A DNA stretch of 64,000 nt from Rosellinia necatrix. Its lineage: Eukaryota; Ascomycota; Sordariomycetes; Xylariales; Xylariaceae. Below the pieces are notes generated by a model. The model saw only the letters and a program-made list of their open reading frames with translations, did no database searches and was not told the origin of the DNA. Within the stretch, counting starts at the first letter, position 1, and each line of letters begins with the position of its first letter. Positions 34,858 through 47,015 of this stretch are shown in pieces. Position numbers and translations under genes: made by a program. Location: the NCBI GenBank assembly GCA_021209875.1, contig JAGYVD010000004.1:930001-994000 (forward strand), given 5' to 3'.

Positions 34858-36110
34858 GTATGCGATCGGGTGGCCGGGCGGCCGAGAAGCGTGGGGATGC
34901 GCAAAGGGGGGGTGCAAAGGAGAAGCGCAAAGAAGCGCAGTCGGGGAGTCTGACCGGTGCTGGGGAAGGGGCGCTTGTTGTTGTGGTTGATGGCGGGAGG
35001 GTCTAGACAGGCAGGGATGAGAATGAATCAATTGGTGACGTTGTTCGTGTCTGGGTATATTTCGTAATCTAACCCACAGAATCCTCACGGGAAGAATCGA
35101 CCTATTCCTGCCCTGCTGTTAGTGTGTGCCTAATGGTTAGTAAGGATCGTTGTGCTGCCACGCAGCTTTGGTCGCTCAACTGGGGTGTTGTGCTCAGGCT
35201 GCCTTTGTTTTCTTTGGAGTGGTTGTGACGGTTTCCTGGTCGCGAAGAGGAGACGGGTCCATCAAAGATAGGCTAACCGTGTATAGCTAGATCCGTTCAT
35301 TCTGCTGATTTGCTTTGCCCCTGCGCCATGCCCGAGTGAATGTAGCTGCCTCTGTGGCTGAATCTGGGGTCTTGAGGCTGATGTGGCTGGTGTGGCTGAT
35401 GTGGCCGATGTCTATTTTAAATGAGGTACCCAGCTGCTGCTGTGACGCTGAAAGTAGTGCAGTACATACCTTTTAGGCCCATAATCTGTGAGGCTTGTGA
35501 TGCACTAGACTGTATTCGGTGGAATATACCCCTAACGCTAAAGCTCTTGGCAGGTACCGGCCAATGGGGTTAGCTTCGGCAGTTGGGCTAAGCTGCACAC
35601 GGCAGGTCAACCGTCTAGCTCGGCAAAGCGCCCGTTCACCAACTCCCGAGATGGCAATTGACCGTCCCCATGTCGCCTTGATCAGAGGTACTACTGTTTC
35701 ACAATCCTCTGCTTGTATTGCACAACGGGTCTACGACGGGTCTACGACGGGGTAGTCGATGATCCCAACGCCATGGAAAACAACACCCTATGACCTCACA
35801 AGCTCACCGGCGAATGCCGCACGCCTGTCACCGCTTTGGCCTCCCTACCAGGGGTCCCACAGAGACGAGACGAGTTGTGGTGGTCATGGTGGTGGTGGCC
35901 GTGGTCCTTGGTAATGTACATCGCTATATAGTTTCCCTGTCTCGATGATGCGCAGGGTCCGAAATGACGCGTGAGATGACTTTTTAACTGACGTGACTGG
36001 AGGATTATATTGGGGGATCATCGCGAGATCCTACACTAGCTTAGGTTCCGATAGCATGCCAAGAGATCGTCGTATTGTCGCCATTAGGGGGCCAAATGTG
36101 ACGGGAATTC
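34858..36110. other. Intergenic with short tandem repeats
   Basis: Upstream of the nucleoporin gene. It holds four 9-bp units (GCTGATGTG type) at 35377-35412 and two 11-bp units (CGGGTCTACGA) at 35726-35747. No supported gene. Confidence 0.5.
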
Positions 36111-36118
36111 TATATATC
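36111..36118 (+). promoter_or_regulatory. Possible TATA box of the small secreted protein gene
   Basis: TATATATC lies about 195 bp upstream of the ATG at 36312. The leader between them is C-rich (CAAACCACCACCGCCAAC just before the ATG), as in many strongly expressed fungal genes. Confidence 0.4.
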
Positions 36119-36311
36119 GCACTTGCCGGTTCCTGAGGCGAGCCTGATTTTTTATTTTTTAATTTTTGTTTAGTTCCTCCATCCCGCAAGTCGAGCCCTC
36201 AGTCACTCATTCAACCAACTCACTCAAGTCCTTCCTTCAGACTCACAACTATACAGCTAATCCAACATCTTCTAAGCCCCTACCTAGCTCTCACAAACCA
36301 CCACCGCCAAC

Positions 36312-37033
36312 ATGCAGTTCACCACCTTCGCCCTTGCTGCCCTCTCCATGGGCTCAGCTATCGCCGCTCCCGCCCTCGGCCTCGCAAGCTTCGATAACGC
36401 CCTCGCTTACACCGGCAATGTCAAGGCCATCGTTGAGGAGCAAGTCACTAAGATCAGTATGTAGAATATCTTCACCTCGGGCGTGAGTCTTATGATGACT
36501 AACACGAGTAATAGCCACTGTTTTCAATGGCACCCCGGCCGAGAATGCCGTCACCCAGGTCCAGGGCTCGCTCCTGATCATCGGCCAGAACGTGAACGGC
36601 CTCGTCGGCCCCCTAGTCACTCTCGGCAACGACGCCACGACCCCCCTCACCCAGGGCCAGCTGGCCTCCGTGCCCCAGCTCGTCAGCGACTGCCAGGCCA
36701 TCGTGAGCGGCATCAAGACCATCGGCAAGACTGTCGTCGGCGGTCTCGGTGAGAGTAAGTCGCTCCCCGGCCGTCATCTCGGACGAGCACAACAGGGGCT
36801 AATGTCAAATACCAGATGGCCTTAACCAGGTCCAGCCCGAGCTCCAGTGGGTTCTTTCCGCTGCCGGCCCTATCGTCCGCCCTGTCGTTGCCTTCACCAC
36901 CACCAACGTCCCCGGCTCCACCGCCGTCCTCCAGCAGGTCAACGGCGCCGTCGGCAAGCTCCAGGACACCGCCAACAGCCTCATCGTGCCCGTCAACGGC
37001 CTCCTCGGTGGTCTCCTCGGTGGTCTCCTATAG
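36312..37033 (+). CDS. Small secreted protein, hydrophobic, HsbA-like, 3 exons
   Basis: Exons 36312-36456, 36515-36754 and 36816-37033 encode 200 residues. Intron 1 (58 bp) has GTATGT, ACTAAC and TAATAG; intron 2 (61 bp) has GTAAGT, GCTAAT and ACCAG. Residues 1-19 (MQFTTFALAALSMGSAIAA) form a signal peptide. The rest is low in charge, rich in Val, Leu, Gly, Thr and Asn, has one Cys (VSDCQAIV) and ends in a Gly-Leu repeat (NGLLGGLLGGLL). The size, signal and helical amphipathic look recall hydrophobic surface-binding (HsbA-like) fungal proteins, but I see no diagnostic motif. A hydrophobin is excluded by the lack of eight Cys. Codon use is strongly C-ending, suggesting high expression. Confidence 0.75.
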
Positions 37034-37893
37034 ATGCCCAAACATATAATTAGGAGCAGGCAGCGCAATGCGTTTTGATGCGATGACGTGTACAACAATT
37101 CCATGTGTAAAGGAGGGAATCTGTAACAATACCAACCGTTAGAACAAATAGTGCCAGAACTTGAACGTTATTAAGTTACACACCAAATCTTATAAGTCTT
37201 CTATCGTCGCCATGCTCGATAAATATACTAGTATAATTTAGTGAGGTACGGTCGATTTTTGCGGTATAGAATCGCTTTCATTTTGCCCTTTGTCCCTATA
37301 ACCACCTTGAAATGGTTCATAATGTCTCATGTAGTTAGTTTTGGTAATATTAAAAACAGTCGAAAAGATTGCTGGATCTAACAATAGTGCAATCATTACT
37401 TACATTGGATTACGAAATCCTACATTGTTTAGCCAACGAAAACGACCACGCGAATCAGGTAGCTATATCGACCGATCGTGGCAGTAGTGCATTCTTCCGA
37501 CAGATTTACGAGAATTCAATCATCACAGCACAAGTGGTGATATTGTAGTAATTTTTTTGGAAACTGTGCGCACTTCTGGCGTGGGATTACTTGCGATTTT
37601 CCAAAAACGCCTGCTAGATCTACCGTCGCGTTGGCCAAATCCTACCAATCGAACGCTCGCAATAAATATCTTCTCCCCACGTAGTCAGTAATGAAGCTTA
37701 CATTAAAATACCAATATAGATCAAGTATTCTGTACTTATTATTTATTCTATATGAATCTAGCAGCATATCTTATGGCATTTCTCCTTACTTCGTGGTATT
37801 TACCACTAAAGAGAAGCGCCACGTTTGTTAGTCGTGGTGACGAAAGATATATCTAAATTCGTCGAAAGCACGGGTATACTTGAGCGTCAGCCT
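37034..37893. other. Intergenic, convergent gene ends
   Basis: The region between the 3' ends of the secreted protein gene (plus) and the permease gene (minus). It is moderately AT-rich with no gene-like frame; presumably it holds both 3' UTRs and terminators. Confidence 0.5.
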
Positions 37894-39686
37894 CTACGCC
37901 TCGGCCCTATGTGCCTTACGCTTGCGCAAGAAGGAATTTCTGAGATCCGCCCAGAAGCCAACCGGTGGTTCTTCTGCGGAGTCCTCATATGCTGTTATCA
38001 GGGGGGCCTCCCAGATGAGGTCGACCTCTTCCGGCTTCAGCCATTTCGTCTTGTGCATCACCTTCCATCCGACGTATAGGAGTGGCACAAGGACGGGTAG
38101 AAAGTACGTGGTGATGAAGCCGGACACGACGAACGGTTCTAGGGTCGCGTACCCGCTGAAGAACATGATTAAGAACTCGAAGATGAGCACGATCCATGCG
38201 CCGTAGGGCTGGAACCATCCTTGGTAAGACAGCTTACTCCGGTCGAAGTTCTGGACTTTGCAGGCCTTGTAGAAGCATATGTAAGTGATGGCGATGATGA
38301 TGTAGTCGATTATGATCGCCCCTGTGGTGAGGTTGATCAGCCAGGAAAGGACCGTGGCTGAGCTGTTAGAGAGCTGCAAGAAACCGAGGAGGGCGAAGAG
38401 GGTGGTAACGCCAAACGCGTAGATCGGAATGCCGCTCTTAGTACATTTCTTGAGGATCGCCGGGGCCCGGCCTTCGAGTGCTAGACCGTACAGGGTTCTG
38501 CTGGCGCAGAACGTCGCGTTGTTGCCGGCCGAGAAGATGGTCGTCGTAAGCAAGGCCGTGATGATGTAAGGGAGAACCGGGATATTCAGGTTCTTCATCG
38601 CGATGATGTATGGGGAAGCCGCTGCATTGGCGCTGTGAGTCCCTTGTCGGTAGACGGCTTCCAGGACCGGGTCGTTCCAGGGAACGAGGACGCCGACAGC
38701 GAGAGCGCCACCGCAGAAGAAGATCAACACGCGTAGATAGACGATTTTGAATGAGGTCTTGACGTAGGTACGGGGATGTTGAGACTCGGCCGCGGCCATG
38801 CCGACGTACTCCGGGCCAACGCAGGTGAAGGCGGCGAAGAATAAGGCAGCAATGAAGGCTTCGAACCCCCCAAGGGCACCAGTGCTGCGATATTCGGGAA
38901 ACGCGCCGGGGTCGTACCAATAACGGAAGCCGTACGCGTCGTGCGCCGGATTACCACCCACCGCGGTGACGAAGGTGAAGAGGAGGAGGATGGTCAGGAG
39001 CAAGACCTTGCCGCTCGCAAGCCAAAATTCAGCTTCACCGTAAATACGAACGGCGAAGATATTTAAAAGCCTGGTATATACTTGTCAATGGCGCTTTCTC
39101 GTAAATGCTTATGGGGCTAGAAGGCAGTAACAAGGGGGAAGTCTCACACGTATCCGACAATAGCCGCTGCAGTGATTGCAGCGGCGGGGATATTCTCACT
39201 GTAGAATGATAAAATCAAACTTAACGCGGTAATTTCGAAGGGGATTGTGAGTGCTTGGTATAGGAAGAAGTTCCACCCAGCACAAAATCCCAGGGCATCG
39301 TCGACCCAGTGGCCGGCAAGGCGTACGAAACTGCCCCCGACGGGCATATGGACGGTCATTTCCGCCATGCAGTTATTGGCAAGGCATAAGACAATGTTGT
39401 AAAGAATAAAACCGATAAAGAGATTACCCGGTCCGGACTTGTTGAGAGTGCCTCCAATGGCCAGGAATAGAGCCGTGCCTATAGAGCTTCCGATCGCCAC
39501 CAGTTGAAGTTTCCGATTGGTCAGGCCACGATGAAGGCCGTTGGAATTGTCGACAGTGACGGTGCCAACGCCCTCGGCAGAGATGACACGACTTAAATTT
39601 TCTTCATGATATGGACCCTCCACCTTGTCGGCAGAGACCCGAGGGCTGTCCGAGCTGGAGCGGGCCGAATTGTGAGACACAGGCAT
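37894..39686 (-). CDS. Amino-acid permease, AAT/YAT family, 2 exons
   Basis: Minus strand: ATG 39686, exon 1 39686-39148, a 77-bp intron 39147-39071 (donor GTGAGA, acceptor ACCAG), exon 2 39070-37894 ending TAG, giving 571 residues. A hydrophilic cytoplasmic N-terminus (about 55 residues) precedes the signature RKLQLVAIGSSIGTALFLAIGG, the start of the fungal amino-acid permease domain. About 12 membrane segments follow, with family motifs FAVRIYGEAEFW (across the junction), FTCVGPEYVGMAAAESQHPR, FSAGNNATFCASRTLYGLA and SYQGWFQPYGAW. It should import amino acids by proton symport at the plasma membrane; the substrate cannot be read from the sequence. Length is normal for the family. Confidence 0.92.
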
Positions 39687-41556
39687 GTTGCATTATACGT
39701 TCATCTAACGCGATAGAATGAAGCAGAATCGAACGATATTGGGTTTGTGATAGGGTTAAGAAATGGAATAAGCTAGGGAAGGTGAACAGGCAAGTGTAAA
39801 TAGCGCAACTTAACTAGAGAGAGTTCACAGGCGTTATCTTATATTATTCCTATGTTGTAATTATAAAGCGCGACATAATCGATGACTACTATCTAAGTCG
39901 CTGAACAAGTCACTTTGTTGTAAATTGTTCCCGGAGGTACTTAATTCTCGGTTATTAGGACTTAGGACAGGGGTCAGCTTTACAATATGATGTGCATTGA
40001 TTGGGGGATGGCAGCGCTGAGGTCGGCGGCAACGAATGATAATCATTCTCTTGAACGCCTCGGGTTAGACTCGTACTAATAGGTTAAGACTTCGCGTGTG
40101 GCCCTGACTAACGAGGAACTGGGTTCTTCTGGAAGATGGCCGTACCCCATGAAAACTGGTAACGCTTACCATCCTAACGAAAAAGATTCGCGTAAAACTA
40201 GAGATGATTATGGGGCGCGGGGAAATAGTGACGCGCACGGTCCGAGAATACAAACCCGGGTCTGGGGTTCTGGGGTATGGAGAACCCCGGGCCAATGTGG
40301 AGGGGCTGACGAGGACAGCCCTGAGGTGAATTCAAATTACATCATATATCTACCTTCTAGGTCGAGCAGGGTCACTGCAAGAAACCAATTCGGAAGAACA
40401 AAGACTAATATTAGATCGCCCTACTTGTCGAATATGGGCTGGTGAAGAGAGTGAGATTACTGGTGAGACTTTGTGGCGAATATGGAGCATCTTGTAACTT
40501 AACCAGATGAGGTGATACAGTGACGGCTATACATACTCATTCCTAATCATTCTGGCTGGCAGCCCTTAATACATACTGAGGCAATAAGGGTCTTAGCAGT
40601 AAGGTGACAGCACAATGCATGACAGGCGCTAAGTGGGAACGCCGGCTACGGGGGGACAGGGATCGGCAACGGATGCCGAAATAATTGCCTAGCCATTTAG
40701 AGATGCCGTGTTCCATATCCTGCAGATAGAACATGGCCAGAGCCCTGCATGATGACAAGAAATCCTTCGAAGAATACTTGCATATGGGAAGTTAATTGTT
40801 ACCGGGATTAGAGGTCCTCGGTTTGTAAACTTGGAGATTTGTAGGGAAATGAAATCCGATAAGTCATTATTCCAGGATGTGTGGGGAGAAGGGCTTCTCC
40901 CCGGAAGTGAGGTTTCTCTTAACGCGGGTGACGAAGGAAATGAATAGAAGCAAAACATTACCGTAGACGCACGACAGATACCGACTTCTACCCGCGCAAG
41001 GCACTGCAGGATAATGCCGAATTTCGGAGATAAGGTCAATAGGAGGGCCGTGGGATATCCCATCATAGCGTAAATGGTCAGCCGCTATTCACATGCCGCC
41101 TTAAACGTACCGGATGGATAGCCATTCAGGTTATGCTGTCTTAGATGTCTTATCAATCTGTGAGTAATAGAAATCATGATGCGTCAATGAGATGGTCAAG
41201 AGGTTAGAGTTTGGGATCCTGAAAGAAGTCACCTGGTGCCCAGACCGACGCTTCAGCAGCTCCAATATTGATGTTCGAGACCAACTCATAAGTGAGCGTA
41301 AACTGTATTCTGGTTAGGCTGACGCTGCTTTACCGGTGGTTAAAATCGCGGGGTTGATATCTCGAGGTGGTGGGGGGTTGACGAGGACTTCAAACTGGTA
41401 TCATAAAGGGGCTCCTCTCGCCGCTTCCTCTCTGAGAGTTAGCCATCCATCAACAGGCTAAATAAAGACATATTCTTGTTTCGGATTGGAACTGAGGCCT
41501 TAAATCGAGACCTTTGATAACTTATCAACAAAGCCCAGCCCGCCTTCATATCCAGA
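39687..41556. other. Intergenic, no supported gene
   Basis: The divergent promoter region between the permease (minus) and the first oxygenase-like gene (plus), with about 1.9 kb lacking recognisable coding sequence. Frames at 40.1-41.07 kb overlap on both strands and give no known motif. Confidence 0.5.
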
Positions 41557-42817
41557 ATGCCTGGTCTCACAGTCGAAGCGATCCCAGCAACCCCCCCAAA
41601 GGCGCCGAAAGTCATCGGTCCCAAGGTCAAGAAGGCGACTCGTCCAACTACCGCCATCCCCGAGTATCTCATAGAAGAAGCTCGCAACGTCCCAGTTATC
41701 CAGTGGAATGCCGAACAGCACTTGACTTGCAAGGTCAAACCCAATGTCACAACCATGAAGGAACTCGGCCTCGAGGGCCATGGTATCTCTCCAGTTGCTG
41801 TTTCGGACCCTTTCCCCATGTTCAGCAAGGAAGCCATGATGCAAATGAGGCGCGAGATTTTCAGTCAGCCCGTTCTGGAAAACTGCCGTTATAGTTCTGA
41901 TTTCATCGCGAATATGGTCCGAGGCATGGGTTGGGAGTAAGTTTGCGCTAAAGAATGACTCCTTTCAGCTTTATCACGAGTATTGGCTAACGGGAATATA
42001 GACGGGCTCCATTCACGTATGCTGCTTGGAATTCACCCGAATTCCTCGCGAAAGTCTCAGAAGTTGCTGGTGTAGAGCTTGTGCCTGCGTATGACTTTGA
42101 AGTTGCCAATGTTAACATATCTATCAACGACCAAGAAGCAGCGGTCGTGACTTACGGCGACAAGGCTTCGGCGGTGGCTTGGCATTACGATAGCTTCCCC
42201 TTTGTCTGTGTGACTATGGCGTCGGATTGCACGAATATGGTTGGCGGCGAGACAGCTATCCAGTTGCCAAATGGGGAAATCAAGAAAGTCAGGGGTCCCG
42301 ATATGGTGAGTTTAGAATCGGTGGTGAAGTATGATAAGAAGTACACTTACATTTTTCCCAGGGTACAGCTGTCATCATGCAAGGAAGATACTGCTACCAC
42401 CAAGCACTGAAGGCATTCGGCGGTCGCGAACGAATTGCAATCGTGACCGCTTTTAGGCCCAAGGATCCGCTGGTCCGGGACGAAACGATCCTCACAGGTG
42501 TTCGCGGTATCAGCAACTTGGAAGAACTCTACCCGCAATGTATGATATACAAAGATATTTCTTTTTGCAGACAAGTTGTGTTTTAGCCCCCTATTCTTAA
42601 CTGATTCCCATGAATGTAATACTTGCTGACTTAGCTGCAAATAGATACTTTCTACAGACTGGAAAACCTCGAAGAGCGGTTTAGGTTAAAAATCAAAGAG
42701 GAACGTCGACGCGAGGTAGAGCGTCGGCCGTTCGATATTGCTAAAACCAGGGCATTCATGTTGGAGCAGAAGGAGTATTTGGAGTCAATGCTGGAAGAAT
42801 TGATTGAGGTTAACTAA
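41557..42817 (+). CDS. Fe(II)/2-oxoglutarate oxygenase-like protein, paralog A, 4 exons
   Basis: Exons 41557-41936, 42002-42305, 42362-42539 and 42645-42817 encode 344 residues. The introns (65, 56 and 105 bp) have donors GTAAGT, GTGAGT, GTATGA and acceptors ATAG, CCCAG, ATAG. A facial-triad candidate is visible: H188-x-D190 in AWHYDSFPFVCVTM and H241 in GRYCYHQAL, with Arg at 252 or 260 (RIAIVTAFRP) placed to bind 2-oxoglutarate. MVGGETAIQLPNG lies between them, as in prolyl-hydroxylase-like folds. The C-terminus is a charged predicted coiled coil. The substrate is unknown. A close paralog lies 2.1 kb downstream on the same strand, so the pair probably arose by tandem duplication. Confidence 0.85.
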
Positions 42818-44903
42818 TTCATACTCCGCTAACAAGTAAACTGGTGGTACCGTCAGCCGACCCAATGAGGGGTCCAGATTGGATCTTGGTAGATTTTGCC
42901 GATAATTCCTTTATTAAGGTTGGTCTGGCCACATGGTTCGGCTATTTCCGAGGAGAATTATTATATAGCCCAGGTACGATATCAAAAAACACAACTATTT
43001 AACAAAATCGTGTAGCTCACTCCTTATTTTATGTAATGGCATTAGCTAATATGATAGATACACAATTTGATACCTCGCAAGAAGAACAAGCCTGCGCCGT
43101 TCTCTTTCGTAATTATCCCATAATAAATCACCTAGTTGGTTACCCGGTAATTATATTGGCTGGCAATGATTTTTTTGTTTTAATTTTGAAGAGTAATGAA
43201 AGTTAGACGACTGCTTAAGGCTCCTTTCGTCATTTTAGATGGACATCCTAGATGGGCCTATGCCGGTGGATAGCTTACATATATCCACGTGAATGCCAGC
43301 GCCAACATTCTACATCATGATGGTAGACTATAGATAACGACTGATTGTATTCTCCATAAACTATATACGTGCAATGTAATATTTATTTGAGATACCCATA
43401 GCCAAAAACAAACAGTTCGGACGAGCGCCGCAAATATTGATTTTGTCAGTGTGGGCGCAGCTAACTTAGCAATACAGCAAATCTTACTTTCCCGCTAGCA
43501 CGTCTAACAACGAGGTTCAAATTACGCGCAACCTCGTCGCTAGTCTTCTGGTTTACCCCGTATTACCCCATTTCATTCATATTTTCTCGATCTACCTACT
43601 TGTAACATTCTATAGTTATGATACTTGGAGACGCCTTCGGGGATGAAGCTTGTAAACACGAGCGAGGTCACCTGTGTCATGCTGGTCCCGTCTCGTGGTG
43701 GAAAAGTGATCTGGATGTTAATTATACGACATCTCAACTCGGACAGCACCCATTTTAGTATTTGCTTGGCAGCTGGGATAGATGGTCAGGTATGGAGTGT
43801 AGATGCCTATATGATGATCTTAGCGACAATAGGGCCCCGCCTCGTGTGGAGTCGGCCAAGCAAAGAAATACCGGGATCGGGTTCATGCTCCGTGTCGCCG
43901 TGGTGCAGGACCTCCGGGTTAAGGATCAGCATTACCGAACCCTGTCCCGACCCTGGTCTCACGGGTCGCCATTCGAGAGACTCCGAGTTGACGCGAACCA
44001 CTCTCCTGATGTTTACAAGTTTCGACAATATTGTGGAGGCATTAGCGATAAGGTAGTGCAGTTTGTTAGGATAACCGACGTATACCCAATAGACCCGTTA
44101 TCAGTGCGCATTGGTTCTGACAGCTAGCTGGCTAAATCAGTTTGACATTGGTTTGCGGCCCCCGCAATGCCGCTTTACCAACGTTGCACATTGCGTTCTA
44201 GGTTGTTAGGTTCTATGATGCGGCCAAATAGTATGATAGCTATAGCTACTTAAACCGGATTAGGCGCCGATACGTCTTCCAAGGTTACTTTAGGCCGTAG
44301 TTAGGCATCCGCAAGACTTGACTAGGCCCTCGACGATGAATAGACTAACTGAGTGAAGCTTGGTACTCCACGCTAAGATCTCCAGATTCTCCTCCCTATC
44401 TCAGGTGATCAAGGTGGAGGTATATGTGAAGAGGTGCAACGTCTTATCACTGTTGAAGCGAGGATTAAAAACTCTTGACTAAGACACAGATCACGCGCAC
44501 ATTCATGCGCCTTTGGCGTTGGTGTGGCGTTTGCAACTCGATCCGAGCCTGGACGGTGGAGAGCAGCAGGTAGAGGTCATGCCGGCAGTAGCAGTCCAAA
44601 CACCAAGGTAATTACTAGGGCCCTATGAAGGATCGGAGATCAAGAGCGAGGCCTAGGTGGTGATATCCGGTAGAACTATGCGTGTAGAGCGGTTTGCCGT
44701 AGTTTACAACAGTATCGTTTCTTCTTAGAGGAGTGCCGTAAGGACACTGTGAGGACCTACATTCTGCTCGTGTTATTTAAGGCAGCATCCGGTCAATTGA
44801 TTTTATCTCCTAACATTGCCACGCCAGAACGATATTTCGATACTAATTAATTCCCCGGATATTTCTAGCAGGCTTTGTCTCCTCGCTAAATCATTACCAC
44901 ATC
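42818..44903. other. Intergenic between the two oxygenase paralogs
   Basis: About 2.1 kb. Overlapping frames at 43.6-44.13 kb in two plus frames and one minus frame have no recognisable domain. No third paralog remnant was recognised. Confidence 0.5.
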
Positions 44904-46075
44904 ATGCCTGGCCTCATCGATATTCCACCGCCTGTTGTGCGCGGCCCTGCCACCAAGAGGGCTACCCGCCCCACCAATGTTTTACCTCAGTGGCTAAAAG
45001 ACGAGGCTGGCTTGACTATGTCAGAATCATTCGATGCCTCAAAGCATTTGAGCCCTCAAGACCCTGCATACAGAGTTACTATGAAGGAGATTGGTCTTGA
45101 AGGTCACGGAATCTCACCTTATGCTGTATCAGCGCCATTCCCTCTATTCACCGAAGATGCCATCAAGCAGATAAGGAGGGAAGTATTTAGCGAGAAAGTA
45201 ATTGATGAGTGTCAGTACTCTTCGACATTCAACAAGAATATGATCAGGGGTATGGGGCGCGAGTAAGTTTCCGTGGGTTGTCAGGGATTGTTAACCATCG
45301 TTTGTTAATTGCTCCCTTATAGGCGTGCCCCTTTTACGTACGACGCATGGTACTCGCCAGAACTCATCGCACATGTTTCGTCGGTGGCTGGAATAGAGCT
45401 CGTCCCTTCATTTGATTTTGAGGTTGCCAACATCAATATTTCCGTCAACAGCCCTGACGCTACTCCCGCACCGGCTGCAGAAGATAATGATGGCCCTCTA
45501 GATGCACTATCAACTGTAGCTTGGCACTACGACAGCTTCCCCTTTGTTTGTGTTGTCATGCTTTCCGACTGCACTGGCATGGTCGGTGGTGAGACAGCAA
45601 TTAAAATCCCCAATGGGGATATTCGCAAAGTCCGCGGTCCAGCTATGGTACGTTTGCACTGCATGTGCTGTTAATCTGCGCCGCCACACAATTCATAGCA
45701 GCTGACTTATCAAAATAGGGAACTGCGGTCGTGATGCAAGGCAGATATATCGAACATCAGGCCTTGAAGGCTATTGGAGGCCGCGAGCGTATTAGTATGG
45801 TCACTTGCTTTCGGCCGAAGAGCCCCTTAATCAAGGATGAAACAGTACTCGTTGGCGTTCGTGGAATCAGCAACATCGATGAGCTATACACACAGTACAC
45901 AGAATACCGCCTGGAATTACTTGAGGAGCGTCTTCGCGCAAAACTGAAGGAGGAGCGCAACCGTCAACTCGCGAAGCGGTCATTTGACGTCGCCACTATG
46001 AAGAAATTCTTAAGCGATCAAAGAGCATTCCTGGATTCCATGATTACTGAGATCCAGGATTTAGATAAAATTTAG
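44904..46075 (+). CDS. Fe(II)/2-oxoglutarate oxygenase-like protein, paralog B, 3 exons
   Basis: Exons 44904-45262, 45323-45647 and 45719-46075 encode 346 residues. Introns are 60 and 71 bp, with donors GTAAGT and GTACGT. The candidate metal ligands fall at the same residue numbers as in paralog A: H188-x-D190 (AWHYDSFPFVCVVM) and H241 (GRYIEHQAL), with RISMVTCFRP following. Blocks shared with A include LEGHGISP, NMVRGMG/NMIRGMG, ERAPFTY.AW, DFEVAN and VRGISN. The loop before HxD is longer here (SPDATPAPAAEDNDG), while the N-terminus is shorter. It has no intron where A has its third; exon 3 reads straight through QYTEYRLE into a charged C-terminal coiled coil. Substrate unknown. Confidence 0.87.
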
Positions 46076-46540
46076 GTTATTTCTCTAAGTTCCTTCTGAG
46101 CTTTGATTTTACTTTTATATTTAGCGACTTTTTATTCCAATTACGCGGGATAAATTCTAACGATCACTATTTATATCCAAATATCTACCCTTGTCTTGTG
46201 CAGTTATTCCTGTGAGACCGCCTCTCCCTGCCTCTAAATTTCTTAGAATAACTATCCCCGTTGGACTTCAGGGATAACTGCGGGGTGGCTGGAAGTTCAC
46301 GGAAGCGTTTAGGCTTTTAAAATGTAAGCAATATTAGGAACTCGGTTCGAGAGCCTGTGCTGACTCATGATGCCAGTTGTGGCGGTGCGGCCCTACCTTG
46401 TAGCCGCCGGGCCTCTGTTTTACCAACGGCGTGTTGACCTACTAGGGCACTGTATTGAGAGAAACGGAACGGTCAAGCCCACCCGGGACATGCTAAGCTA
46501 ACCATACAGGCCACGGGCAACATCCTTACGGGCTATTCTA
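46076..46540. other. Intergenic boundary before the AT-rich block
   Basis: Ordinary-composition DNA after paralog B, with no supported gene. Composition changes to extreme AT at about 46540. Confidence 0.5.
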
Positions 46541-46684
46541 CCTAAATATAGCTAATTTAATTAAAAACTAGCTAATGAATTAATTTTAACAACAACATAC
46601 TTTTAATCGGCTGTTTTAACAATAATATAATTTTATATTTTATTTGCCGGCTTAATTAAACTGCTATTTATAGTTTTAAAATTA

Positions 46685-47015
46685 GAAACTGTCGCGGAGG
46701 AACAGATGGATCGGGTGGGAACAGTGGAATTAGAGCCGAGCGATCAGTGCAGGCAAGTCAATTCAAGCTTATAATAGTGATCTATCTAGTTAAGTTGTAT
46801 TATATAGAAGTGATCGGACTGGCCAGCTTATATATACAGCCCAGAAAGGATCATATATTTCCTGCCTTATGATTGGTCTGTTTAAGTGGGTTAGGCTTAT
46901 ACGGACCTGACCGCTCACCCCAACAGCTACCAACTTAGCCACAGGGCTTACTGCGGCACTTGGGCTGCGATCACTAGCCTTCTGTCAAGGCTATCCACTT
47001 CATCGTGACAGAAAC
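46685..47015. mobile_element. Solo LTR with 5-bp target duplication GAAAC (LTR 46690-47010, 321 bp)
   Basis: The LTR begins TGTCGCGGAGG and ends CATCGTGACA, so the termini are TGTC/GACA inverted. It is flanked directly by GAAAC at 46685-46689 and 47011-47015. There is no internal domain between the duplications, so it is a solo LTR left by LTR-LTR recombination. Composition is near normal in contrast to its surroundings, so it escaped RIP or came later. Strand cannot be assigned. Confidence 0.85.

Noticed and set aside
43625..44127. Overlapping plus-strand frames of 143 and 121 codons between the oxygenase paralogs
   Set aside because: Different frames over the same DNA, no recognisable family, no similarity seen to the neighbouring paralogs.
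46340..46360. GGTTCGAGAGCC resembling a tRNA B box
   Set aside because: No A box, acceptor stem or anticodon arm at the right distances.
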